Shown here in pieces: positions 1 through 14,579 of a DNA stretch of 64,000 nucleotides. How positions within the stretch are numbered: the first letter of the stretch is position 1; every line of letters starts with the position of its first letter. Position numbers and translations under genes: made by a program. The DNA is from Ichthyophonus hoferi (taxonomy: Eukaryota; Opisthokonta; Ichthyosporea; Ichthyophonida; Ichthyophonidae). The notes under the pieces are model-generated. The model ran no database searches. It was not told the origin of the DNA and saw only the letters and a list, made by a program, of their open reading frames with translations. The DNA is taken from positions 89,710 to 153,709 of the forward strand of contig NAOQ01000102.1 of assembly GCA_002751075.1 (NCBI GenBank), given 5' to 3'.

Positions 1-785
1 AAAAAACCTAGAAAAATATGCGGACAACTATAGAAAGAACAAGAGGAATAGTGAAAAGGGTAGAGTGGAAGGAGGTGTTGCACGGGAAAAGACAAAAAAG
101 TGATGGGGAAAGATAGATAGGGGACGGATAGTGACTATATGGACATCAATATGTAAAGAGATGAATATGGATATAAGCCGAGATAGTCAAGGAAACAAAA
201 ATGTAATGTATGGAGAAAAGAATATAAAAATACGTAAGAGAAAGAAGGATATCATAGTTATATCTGGTAAGAGAATAGTGCGTAGATAGAGGAAGGATAT
301 AATAGCCAGAGAGGTTATGTGCAGAGCAATATAGAAAATAAATGTAGAGAAAGATAGACATGGTATGGTGGAAAATAACATTCTTGTATGTTGAGAACGA
401 GAGGAAGATGAAGAGAGAGAAAAGATAAGACAAAAAGGAAAGATAATGCATGGTGATAGATGCATATTCACAAAAATAAACATTACTAGGATCGAGAGGA
501 GGAGGGCTGTCAAATAAAACGAATATGAGCCATAACCACAATAATATACTGTACACCACAAGATAGAAAATAATAATAGGAGAAGATAATATATTAGTCA
601 CTCCCTGCTAGCCTAAGGCAAATACCAATCACACGAGCTAATACACAATTTCTACAATAATTTTTAAAAGTATAATAATAAATCAAGCAATCTATACAAA
701 GTACATACTATTGCGCTAGTTAGTTATGGCTAATGGTATACTAAATGTAACATATTTTTTAAAAAAAATCAGTCCAGTAATTGCA
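1..785. other. Left-edge stretch, no gene recognised
   Basis: I see no gene here. Roughly the first 600 bases are very purine-rich on the + strand. This creates long minus-strand open frames (for example about 146-601) that are hydrophobic and low-complexity, so I do not believe them. The same purine-rich look on the + strand occurs in introns of the minus-strand genes of this window, so it may be transcribed minus-strand non-coding sequence. Confidence 0.5.
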
Positions 786-1645
786 TCAACTCTTGTAATA
801 GGCTCTCTGTACCTTCTCTCCTACAACCTGTCCAACCTTTAGGTGGTCTAATAACATCCGTGCGATCTGACTATGAAATCCTGCCTCAAAATCCTAAGTA
901 TATAATATGGTTAGAAACATGCAGAGCATGTGTAAAGGAATATATCACATATGGTCCAGTGGATCTAGTTATATTATGGGATATATAGTACCTGTGTGTT
1001 TATAATGGTTAGATTTATGAGAAACTACATATATTCCTTTTTGTATAAAGCAGCGTGTATATTCTTTAATCGATGTATACTTAGTGTTCAAGCGTATAAA
1101 CTAGTTTTTAGGCAACAGATAAACAAACAGGACAGATTTAAAAAGGAAGCAGACATGGCTCTATGACTGCTAGAGAAGAATATAATGTGTTTAAATCATA
1201 ATATATAATGAAGAACCAATAGAAGTCTTGGTGATAAAGAGAGAAATGACTGGGGCAATGAATATATATAGTAATTGTAATAGTGGAAATGTGGGGGAGT
1301 GGTAAACAGAAAGTATTCAGGGGGAAAAATTATAAAAAAATAGGTAAGGGAAAGAGAGGTGCGAGAGAATAAAAGAATCCCTTAAAAAAAGATAGAAAGG
1401 AAGAAAGTGCCTACTGCGGTAGCATCTTGGCCGGAATTCTTCAACAAAAGTTTCTTGCCACCAGGATGCACATTCAAGTAATCAGTAACATCATATATAC
1501 CTTTATTGACTATCACTAGGCAGTTCTCTGTGTCTGTGTTGTATGCCGCTACCTCTGCTCTAGTAAGCCTAAGTGGTAGTTTAGAACCATAACGTATTTT
1601 TATTTTCTCTGCCAACTCTACTGCTCTCTTTCTATTTAGCTCCAT
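786..1645 (-). CDS. Cytochrome b5-like heme protein, two exons, 112 aa
   Basis: Small electron carrier expected to bind one b-type heme. Coding exons read on the minus strand are 1645-1415 and 893-786; the donor GTAGGC and the acceptor ending in TTAG join in phase 0. The start is the ATG at 1645-1643 and the stop is TGA at 788-786. Exon 1 holds the cytochrome b5 core: a hydrophobic strand, then YDVTDYLNVHPGG with heme ligand His60, then SGQDAT. Exon 2 begins DFEAGFHSQIAR with the second ligand His84. The 24-residue spacing of the two histidines equals that of classical cytochrome b5. There is no C-terminal membrane anchor and no fused enzyme domain, so it is probably soluble. About 30 charged residues precede the domain. 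No AATAAA was seen just downstream. Which b5 subfamily it belongs to is uncertain. Confidence 0.82.
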
Positions 1646-2297
1646 CGGTAATATACAAGCGACGTGGGTGAGTTTATTGAGATATGTACATATTTATACT
1701 TATAAATAATATAGTATTATATAATATAATGTATACTACATTTTCATGTTTTTTAGAAAAGCACTGTAACTGTTATACACATCCTTAATAATGATTGGTT
1801 TCATTAGATAGATTGGCTAGTTATTACTGGTTGAACCATGAATCAATGCCTTTCCCGTCCCAGAGATTGCTTACTACGCTTGTGTGACCCAATCATCAAT
1901 TAGAATTATAGATTAAAATAAATACTAGATGTATATTCATATTTGTATTGGTTCAGAATTAATTATTCAACTTAGCGTGGATTTCCACAGACGAGTTTTT
2001 TCCTTTAATATCGTACACCTGCGTTTAAGTTATTATCTTGAAAAACGTTTTTCAGATTATAAACTACAAAGCGTTTATTCCAGAAAATGATAGTTAGTCT
2101 GATAATCCATAAAAAGTTATTAATAAAAAAGCCCCAGTTAATAAACGATTTGAACATATATCAGGTCCACAAGGAAGTCCTGTACGCTAACAAATATACA
2201 TTGACTACAGGAATGTGCAAATAGTAATGAAATGAAACTCGTTCAAAGAGTTACAATAATGCAATAGTTTTATAAATCTAATGATTATTTGAAACAT

Positions 2298-2436
2298 GTA
2301 CTTTTCGCTTTCAAAAATACGGAATATATTGCCGTTTCTAAAAGCTTTAAGTAGAGATAGTGGATGTGGCTCTGCTTTGGCATTTTCAGCCCAGATAGGA
2401 TGCAGTATGTTATACACAGCCTTGACCTAGCTTCGC
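2298..2436 (-). other. Possible orphan coding exon, unrecognised
   Basis: On the minus strand a stretch open in one frame is bounded by an acceptor-like AAGCTAG and a donor-like GTACAT. It reads as a plausible protein (contains NILHPIWAENAKAEPHPLSL) and is richer in G and C than its surroundings. I cannot assign a family and found no partner exons. The rest of 1646-3580 shows nothing I can support. It could be a fossil coding piece or chance. Confidence 0.2.
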
Positions 2437-3582
2437 AAACTACCAGTCCAAGTATCATGGATGGAATCCTAATAATACCTCAGCCTATATTCTATTATTA
2501 GCTGATTCTAGTGCTTGAATAAACCAAGGATTGCAAATGATGCTGGCCTAATCACCAATCACGACATTCTCAGATGTGGCCCTGAGGCACAACATCAACA
2601 TCTCTTGCACATGAAGATCTATCTACTCCGTTCAACTATTGCTTTCTATTTCTTCCGTAAATATTGCTTCCGTTTCTTTAATTAGACTGATACCAAAATA
2701 AGCTTGACATGCTGTATGTCTATTAGCAACCAACAGTATAAGGAAAATGTGATGCCTCTTTGTAGTACTTGCAATTTTTAAAAAGGAAATGAAAATGTGC
2801 GTACGTATGAGTACGAATCTTTATCCTTTTTTTGTGTAGGAGCTGACCTTGTCCTATGTCGAATTCAAATGGACGATCATCAATCTAGCGATTAGCCCCA
2901 AACATTATGTCACTAGCATTTTATAAAGCCATAAACTATTCGCTGTTTATCATGTCTTCCGCATTAATTCAGTAACATTTGTTGTTATAGAAGCAGATAT
3001 AATGTTTGTACATTTCAATTTATGTGCAGTGTACAAAGTCCAAGAACATGAAAACCACAAGAATGATGTAAAAAAGCAATTCAGTTCTTTTTTCTGTTTT
3101 TTCCATTGTATTTCTGAAAAAACAGTTGTGTATCCAGCCTAATGAGAGTCCGCACATAATAAAATTGTAAACATTTAAGACATAAGGATCGCAATAATCT
3201 TATAAAATAATCTATAACAATTTTTTATATAAAAAAAAATACATTAAAAAAATGCATAAAAAAATATTCTAACAATTGTTTTTTATTTTCTACTGTCAAC
3301 TAAAACTTAGACGACACTAATACTTAAATACGTTGCACCCCGATTTCCACCAATGCCATTGCCTAATAAGGTTACCTTGTGGCCGAATCTCTCAAATAGA
3401 CCGTACTAGAAGAAAAATGGTTGCTATTGGCAGCAGCATATAATTAATCATCTAATAGCTACCAATTAAATAATGTAATTAAAAATTAATTAATTACATA
3501 AACCACTCGAGATAGTGTATTTTTAATTTTATGAAGTACAAATCAGTTAATTTAAATTACCGTTTACCTCGCTATATTTAAA

Positions 3583-3590
3583 TATATAAA
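3583..3590 (+). promoter_or_regulatory. TATA box of the EF-hand gene
   Basis: TATATAAA. A start of transcription 25-30 bases downstream would fall after the ATG at 3605, which favours the next in-frame ATG at 3644 as the real start codon. Confidence 0.5.
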
Positions 3591-3643
3591 GTTCGAGGTT
3601 TTTTATGATTAGTCATAATTTGTTGTTGTTGATAAATAAAAGA

Positions 3644-3916
3644 ATGGGTTTCCTTGACTTTTTCAGTAGCGACGGGAGGATCCGCGAAATTTCAGACGGA
3701 GTTTTTGATGAGTTTGACACAGACCAAAGCGGAACATTGAATGCAGCTGAATTGGAAGCAGCGACTAACAAGCTTGTGAGCAGAATTCCAGGTTGCCCCA
3801 GTGTGCCCGAGTTTTGCGTAGAGAAGACTATCGAAGCAGAGGATACCGATAAGAATGGGCAGCTGTCAAAGGATGAGTTCTTCGCCTTCTCAAAGAGATT
3901 CCTCAGCTTCCTTTAA
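3644..3916 (+). CDS. Small two-EF-hand calcium-binding protein, 90 aa
   Basis: Intronless gene for a small calcium sensor or buffer. It has two canonical 12-residue EF-hand loops: residues 25-36 (DTDQSGTLNAAE) and 67-78 (DTDKNGQLSKDE). Both carry Asp at positions 1 and 3, Gly at 6 and Glu at 12, so both should bind Ca2+. The pair is about S100/parvalbumin-sized, and a linker with one cysteine pair (Cys51, Cys58) lies between the hands. There is no signal peptide or membrane segment, so it is probably cytosolic. The ATG at 3605 would add 13 residues but lies too close to the TATA box at 3583. AATAAA follows 70 bases after the stop. Closest relatives look like calmodulin-type EF-hand proteins; I cannot name the orthologue. 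Confidence 0.8.
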   Translation: MGFLDFFSSDGRIREISDGVFDEFDTDQSGTLNAAELEAATNKLVSRIPGCPSVPEFCVEKTIEAEDTDKNGQLSKDEFFAFSKRFLSFL

Positions 3917-3985
3917 ATTATGTGATTTCAATTCCTTTCCATGGGATTTTTGTTATGTCCTGCAACCATAGGACTGAAAAAACGA

Positions 3986-3991
3986 AATAAA
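3986..3991 (+). terminator. Poly(A) signal of the EF-hand gene
   Basis: AATAAA 70 bases after the EF-hand stop codon. Confidence 0.6.
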
Positions 3992-4840
3992 TCATAACTT
4001 CCCGCATTATATCCAAAGTTGTTGTTGACTTTGATTAATTGCTGTTATGTATTAACGGTCGGTGGTAGAAAATACAATTACCTGGCAACCCAACGTTGTG
4101 TTATTTAGCTATTTGTCTTCTGGACTAACAATATATAAATTGAGACTGAGTGGGTGAATAATAAGTTCACAAATATTTCTAAGTATCGCGCGACCTTTAC
4201 TAATACAACAAAAATAATTAATCGTTGTTGTGTACTTCGGTAATACTGCCTATTGCTTTGAATTATCACCCGTTGGACCACACCTTATAAAACTAAGTGC
4301 TTTGTACTGTATTTGTATAATGATATCCCATTGCCTAGATGGAAAATAACTTGGTCCTCCTATTCACACCGTTGGGTTAACTGATATTCTTACTGAATTT
4401 TACCTTCCTGAGGTGAGGTATTTTTAATTTTTAAAGGGTTGGTTTCAGATATTATCATGTTGAAAAGGTTTAAAATTCTTGCAATAAAAAAAAATATTGT
4501 TTTCTTTTCCTAAGAGTATTATATCTATTTATTTGATAGATATTTTTAATTTTTGTTGAACCATTTTTAAGTACTTAAGGTATAAATAATCTCTACCACA
4601 AATATCATAATATTTAGTGAACACACGAGGTCTCTGCGCGGTTTCGTATGTGTCCCACCCTAGTTTTTATTGCACAGTATGTGAGCATATTGGTTACCGT
4701 ATTCCAGCTGACACAGTTGGTCAAACACTTACAGACCTGGCAATCCAATCTTATCAAAAGAAAAGGCAGCCATGTGTGAAGCTACAGTTTCCCAATAGCC
4801 GCCCCACCCCTCCCTAGCCTTGTTATATATGCCAAGTCTC
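3992..4840. other. Intergenic, EF-hand gene to RPE
   Basis: No gene seen. A 66-codon + strand open frame at 4617-4817 has no family resemblance. The only feature is the RPE poly(A) signal at 4666-4671 on the minus strand. Confidence 0.5.
4666..4671 (-). terminator. Poly(A) signal of RPE
   Basis: AATAAA on the minus strand, about 170 bases after the RPE stop codon. Confidence 0.5.
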
Positions 4841-8347
<3,507 letters not shown>

Positions 8348-10513
8348 GCTTGAAACAAAGTAAAGTGGGACAAGTAAGAAATACAGATAACTTGGGAAAA
8401 ACAAAGGCTGAGTGGCTTTTTGTTTTAACGAAAATGCAATCGCAGAGGTTGGGTAAAGTTTTATAAACAAAAATAATATGTGCAAGATAAATTACTTTGA
8501 CTCCTAAAACTTATTTTTTAAAAATAAGATATTATAATACATTTTTTTAATTTCCATTCTAAAATTACATATATTGATATATATTTTATAAATAAATAGA
8601 CCTTAGTATTACATGTCCAACTATTCTTTCTAATATATTAGTGGTGAAATTAACAAGGATCTATAGTCTATGTTTTATTCATTTACCATTTACATCCCCT
8701 CACAACTGAACCTATAGATTGCCTCCCTGCATTATCTTAAAATAATTTACAGTTACGATATAAGAAGCAAAGAAGCTGCTATAATAGTAAACATAGCACT
8801 CTAATAATAAAGGATAGACTGTTGGTAATAATAGATTACATCAAGGTCTACTAGCACCTTTAATAGTAAATGCACGGTATCAAGCAGAATATGCATCCCT
8901 AGTGTATTGTAAAGTAGACGAGGTACCGCTTGAATAAGCATCTATAATCCAGTCATCAGTCATTTTCACAATTAACACGTATTTCTATTCGCTAAATCAG
9001 TACGATTAATGCTGCACGAACAATTCTGGCTTTAGCGAATATAAAGACACATTTACCGTGCGATAAATGGATTTTATTACTGAGCAACAGGCTTTAATTT
9101 GGGACTCACTGCCAGACCAGATTGTGGACCCAAGTATGAGAGTATATTGAAGGTCCAGACTCGACTCTAAAGGGGAGGAGGAGGCGTGACTATACCCGCC
9201 AGAATCCTGGGATAGACATCTTAAGTCATACTTCTGCCCTTTGAAGATAAGATTTACAAAACTAAAATAATGCAGGAAACGAAGCTTACACCTTTTCCCA
9301 TTTGGAGTGGTGGAGGAAAAAGAGTTGTACATTTCCTATACTTAATTTGAAAGGGGAACGGACATTTATTCTACTTATACCCAAAAGGGGTTATAGGTAT
9401 CTTTGTCCTAACTTTTAAGTCAAGTAAGGAAAGAGAAAATGGGACGGGGAGACTGCCCTGACAAGCCTCGGTTCCTAATGCACAGAAGGATAGAATAGGA
9501 ATGAGGAAGCAAAGGATGATGTGTGATAGTGGCATATTTATGTGAAGAATCTTATATACTCTGTACGCAAATTGTACATGATATAAAAAGTGAGTGATAA
9601 GAGACCGAGACAGGGCGCACAGAGATCACATGGAAATCTTCAATTAGGGGCACACGTAATTGTGAGATGTCAAATTACTAGTAAAAACATATATGAACGT
9701 ACTAAACTCAACTGTCAACGGTCAAGTCACCAAGATAGTGCACAAACCTTTGTGCCCATGCATTTAACACATATGATTGGTAAGAACGTTATACCGGTGA
9801 GTTGATGTGTTCTACACCAATTTAAAACTTATTTTGCCTAATGTATGCCAATAATGTGGAAGATAAAGAAACCATATACTTACCAGCAAAGTTTTTTTCT
9901 TTGCTAAACCGTTCCTTATGAGATCTCTCTTACATCTTGACTTCCATGTGAATATTGGAATATTGGCATAAGTGATTGGATAAAAGGATCGATGCGCCGT
10001 CTATCAAAATAATATCAACGCTTCAATCGAATTATATTTGACTAACTATGACCTCGACCAATGAATTAATATTGGCATTATCATCACAATTATGAGGTCA
10101 AAATCACATCTAAAGCCCTTTTTTTGAAAATTGATACTAGAATTAGTCAACAGGAATCAAGAGGCTGATAGTAATTAATCAGTAAGCAATAACAAGAGTA
10201 CTGATGAAAAGCCTTGTTAATTAGGCAAAGGTTTATAAGCAATTCTGACTGAAATTAAAGTATTCAATTCTTCAGATATATTTTAAATTAATTACTAGTT
10301 TAATTGGATGCTCACTGACAGAAACTGAGCGATTCATATTATTTTTTACTATTGATACAATACAATTAACTTCTATTTATTTCTAATACCTTCCAACTAG
10401 TTATTTGTATTGAATCAGGGTTATAAACCTTATTTTTACTTTTATACTATAAATATATAAGAAGAATGAATATATTCTTTTCTTCTTTTTGTCTGAACCT
10501 CTATCTATTCCAA

Positions 10514-10552
<39 letters not shown>

Positions 10553-10620
10553 TTATAATATATGTATTTATATTCAATAACTTAAGCATTAATTATGACT
10601 TTTATAGGATACTCCACTTT
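8348..10620. other. Intergenic upstream of RPE
   Basis: No gene recognised. A 108-codon minus frame at 9006-9332 lacks an acceptable family match or codon character. A TA microsatellite lies near 10518-10550. The segment around 9885-9960 loosely resembles 24900-24970, possibly an old repeat. The RPE promoter should lie just above 8347, but no TATA box is obvious. Confidence 0.45.
10518..10550. repeat. (TA)n microsatellite
   Basis: About 16 consecutive TA dinucleotides just left of the first Copia-like fossil. Confidence 0.9.
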
Positions 10621-13480
10621 AAACACTTTATATTAATTCAATTTGATTCATATTATGGCAACAAAGCCAAAGCATACCCCAAAGGCACTTGCATGCCTAA
10701 GCCTGAAAATTCTTTACAGAGATCAGGAAAATATCTCTTGGGCCAAATAGTCCAGTATTACATTTAGAGCCTTTACATTTGTAATTAAGGATGTCAAGAA
10801 CTTTGCCACTATTAGTATTTATTTACTTGGAACAACTACAATAATGGAACATCTGAAGCTAAATTAGAAACATTGGCCTTAGTCAATAAGGATGAAATAA
10901 TTTTATTGTACTGGATGAACAATAAAGTTGACACTGACTTACGGGAATTCTGTAGTGGAAACATCCAATAATCACAGTATTTGAACTGTACTTGAATCCC
11001 AAGACTTTCTTTCAAAAACAGTTGTAATGTGAGATGGCTAGACTCCCCAACCTCTTCAATAGTCTAATTTATAATGGATCTGAAACTGTAATGGAATTAA
11101 TATTTCAAGGAGAGATAATTTTACTCAACTTGAAATGAGCTAATAATGATATATAAGCATTCTTTGATTCCATACTTAAAGACATCTTTGTAAAAAAAAT
11201 TGGAATGAATTCCAGCTTTTGAACATACCACTATCTTTTAGAGATCAACCCATGACATGATGCTGCCGATTTGGAGAAAAACAAATTAAGAAGCAGGCAT
11301 CTAAATAGTTAAAGACATGTGTGGAAATAAACTTGGCTAAAAGTCGTGTAAATGTCAAAATCAATGTAGCCATGCAAGGGGCTCATTTCTCAATACTTCC
11401 TATGACAACTCGAAAAATTAGGTCAAATAGAAAAAGAAAAGATGTACCTTTTCTAAACACAATTTAGCATTTCTGGACATGATATTGTGGCCTACCAAAA
11501 CATTAAGAAATAACAACTATGTTATAGCCAACAGCAAAACAACAGTACAGGGAAACATGAACAACACCAGTTACAACAATGATAACAGTTCTTAGAGCAA
11601 AGGCTACACCCTAAGCTACCATGACTGTAATAATAATGGCCATGGAGACAATTATGGCTATTAAGACAAAGATAACAAAAACTATAACTAACAGAAAAGC
11701 CAGTACAATGATTACATCAACAGAAATAACCACAACAGTAGATGCAGCAGGCGCGATTATGATAGCTACAGAGATGGCTGAGGCAGAAAATGCAACCACT
11801 GAAATCCAATAAATGCCAAAGACAAGGTGAACTACATGGGCAATGACCAGCCGGTTAACTACAACAGGAGTGCAACCAGCTATAACAACAAGGGTACACT
11901 AGACAACTGCAAAAATAGCAACAAACAGATCCACCTTCAATTTTAGACTGGCCCATCAACGCAGCTTTGAAGGATACACTGTGATACTATTCCCTATGAA
12001 CGAAAAGAAGAACATGATATCACCATACTCTGGTGCTACTTACTGTGTAACTTCAAATGCTGTTTTCCTTCATTATGTAAGATATTACACTACAAAAATT
12101 AATTGGGGCAATGCTAGTGTAACTAAAAGTGCAAATATTGGGACTCTCATTTTGGAAATTACGATTGATGGAAAAGACCATCATATCAAAGTTGAAAAGA
12201 TGGACAATGTTCCATGACTAAAATTAGCCAAGACATTCATCTCCAAGATCTGTCTTATGCACTCAGGCTTCAAGATATGGGAAACCAATGTCTCTAACAA
12301 TACCACACACAGATATTTCTGTTTAGTAAATAAGTTAATGCTGGTCCAGTACAGTTGTTGTTCTATCTGTGCATCTGCTCAGACTGATAGTCTATTCAAC
12401 CTTTCCAATGTGGCCTTAATCTGATCACGCCACTAAGGTGTGTTTCATCTAACATGATTGATGATAAAAATACTCCCGTACTATACATGATATTTTATTA
12501 TGATTAGATGAATTGCATGGTGCATCATTAATTGCTAAAGTAATTAAGATCTTTTCTTGTAACTAAATTCAAATGTTTAAATTTATTAATTGATCACTGG
12601 TCTAGTTAATATATTCTATTTATCTTCTAATTTATCATCCTTTTTGCATTTCAGAAAAAAAGAAATTAACTTTGTTTTTGTCTGAAGAGACCAGTAATTT
12701 AAATAAAGACATCTTATTTTAAACACTTATGACACCAGTGCCAAGAAAGGTAATATAAATGTATGTATTATTGGTCAGACCAAATTGATTTGCATGAGGC
12801 TGTGGCTGCACCAATTAATGCACCAGGTTATGCTCTTATGTTTACCAATGAGTGTAGAGTTATTTAATAAGTATAAGTTAGTAAATAAATAGCAAACAAG
12901 TACATAAAAAAATCAATAAATAAACCCTTTGAAATGGTCCATGTGTTACAGTGATGACACTGTGTAAAAGGAATCAATCACACTTGTCAATCTTGATGTG
13001 TTAAAACTGAATATAATAAACCAAATTATAACATTGTATACTGCCACTCATGAACCTCTTTAAAAGGTAGATATTAAAGATAGCCTAGAAATCTCCTTGA
13101 AACCAGTTCTAATGTTTGGGGACAAGCAGTTAACAATTTATATCACTGATAACAATAGGGTCACTAATAATATTAAGCATATCTAAATAAAGTTCCATTA
13201 GACTAAGGCTGCCATTCACTATGGTATCATATCAATGAACCAAGTTACCGTGGTTAAACAGAAGGCTGATATCTTCACCAAGTCGTTTTCTCTAACAGAC
13301 TCTATACAAGTGTGCTCTTTATTGGCATTAAACATGTAAGGTTACACTTATATAGACATATAGAGACATAAAAGGAATTTTGGTATATTTAGCTGGTATG
13401 TTTTTATGTGTTTTAAGATTATGATGGACATATAGTTTTGTATCTTTAAAATCATAAATTCAATACACTTAACACATACT
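10620..13480 (+). mobile_element. Ty1/Copia-like LTR retrotransposon fossil, copy A
   Basis: Broken remnant with many breaks. Parts in order on the + strand: a degenerate gag-like region, an Asn/Gln-rich nucleocapsid-like stretch about 11520-11930, a protease region about 11950-12220 with SGATYCVTSN (Copia aspartic protease motif), an integrase-like piece about 12770-12860, and the end of RNase H about 13060-13280 (NNIKHI and ADIFTKS type motifs). Most of the reverse transcriptase region is missing, so the copy is internally shortened. I could not define LTRs. It appears old. Confidence 0.75.
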
Positions 13481-14416
13481 TATTCTCAATTAAGTTGTTA
13501 AATAGTTTATCAGTACATCACTGTAATTCATTAGCATTCAATTTATCTGTGTTTAGTAATAGTTAGTACTACATAACTTTCGACATTCAACAGTAGCTTG
13601 ATGTCTAGTCAAGCTATAGAATATATAGCAATATGTGGCTAATTCTAGCGACTTTTCTACAGGCCTGGAGGCTCCCATAAAATGTTAAATAGACGTATAT
13701 CGTGCTGGGCTAGCAATAGAAGCAATTCTCAGTTTTAATTCACTTTTTCAATGAAAATCTTAAGGCAAATATGATGTAAGTAAAGGCATGTATGTTGGCT
13801 CAATCTTTAGCTGTCTTAGTAGTTATAATTATCTACTACTTGGGGAGGAATTTCTGCTTTAATATGCTTTGGTGCGATAGTGGTAATAGCACAGTGTGAA
13901 GGATCGGTAAGAAGTTCTAAGGTTGCATATATGTAATAAGTAGTATTACTGCTGAAAGTAACTAAACAGCTCTTTGTATTCTCAATAGAAAAAAATCTGA
14001 ACACTGACACTTATATTAAAGTTCCAGCGAAAAACTAAACATTACAATAAATTATAATGGCAATAAAATGCTGGCCAAATATCTTCTAATCAACAATCAG
14101 AATATATATATATATTATATTATTAGAAAATAGTAAAAAATGCAAAGCTTTGTCTACAACAGTTTATCCATGTTTTCTATTAGTTGTTTTCATTCCTTTT
14201 ATAATTTTCACAACTTTTATTTATTATGGATGTCAATATAGCTGTGTTTAAGATGTCAATTGAAATAGCAATGGTCATCTTGATTCTTATTAACTAATAT
14301 AATTTACAGAAGACCAACGAGGCTCACTAATTTTTTGATCTTAATTTGATGTTAACGTTCCAATTGGTCTAAAGAATTATGCCCTTAATTGGACGGTTTA
14401 TTAGCTAATTTCCTTA
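13481..14416. other. Spacer between Copia fossils A and B
   Basis: No gene. It holds a short TA microsatellite near 14103-14125. It may contain remnants of the terminal repeat of copy A, but I could not prove ends. Confidence 0.4.
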
Positions 14417-14579
14417 TGTTGTAATTACTTACATTCCAGTAATCTGTATTAACAAATTATTTCATCTGATTAATAATGTCACTCGATCAACTAATACTGG
14501 ACCAATAATTTCATGATTCACTTGTGACCAGCTAATCAGCTGTACAACATTTTCCTTTAGAGTTAATCGTCTTACAACA
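14417..14579 (-). repeat. Probable 3' LTR of Copia-like copy B
   Basis: A 163-bp block that starts TGTTGTAA and ends TTACAACA, a perfect 8-bp terminal inverted repeat of TG...CA form. On the minus strand it is preceded directly by the purine tract GGAGGAG, as expected for a polypurine tract next to a 3' LTR. I found no second copy in the window, so the assignment rests on ends and position. Confidence 0.6.

Noticed and set aside
146-601. 151-codon minus-strand open frame
   Set aside because: Hydrophobic, Ser/Tyr/Leu/Ile-rich low-complexity product that follows directly from a purine-rich + strand; two overlapping frames are open at once.
4617-4817. + strand 66-codon frame beside RPE
   Set aside because: No family resemblance. 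It overlaps the RPE 3' flank, including its poly(A) signal.
9006-9332. 108-codon minus frame upstream of RPE
   Set aside because: No recognisable motif or splice context and no similarity I can name.
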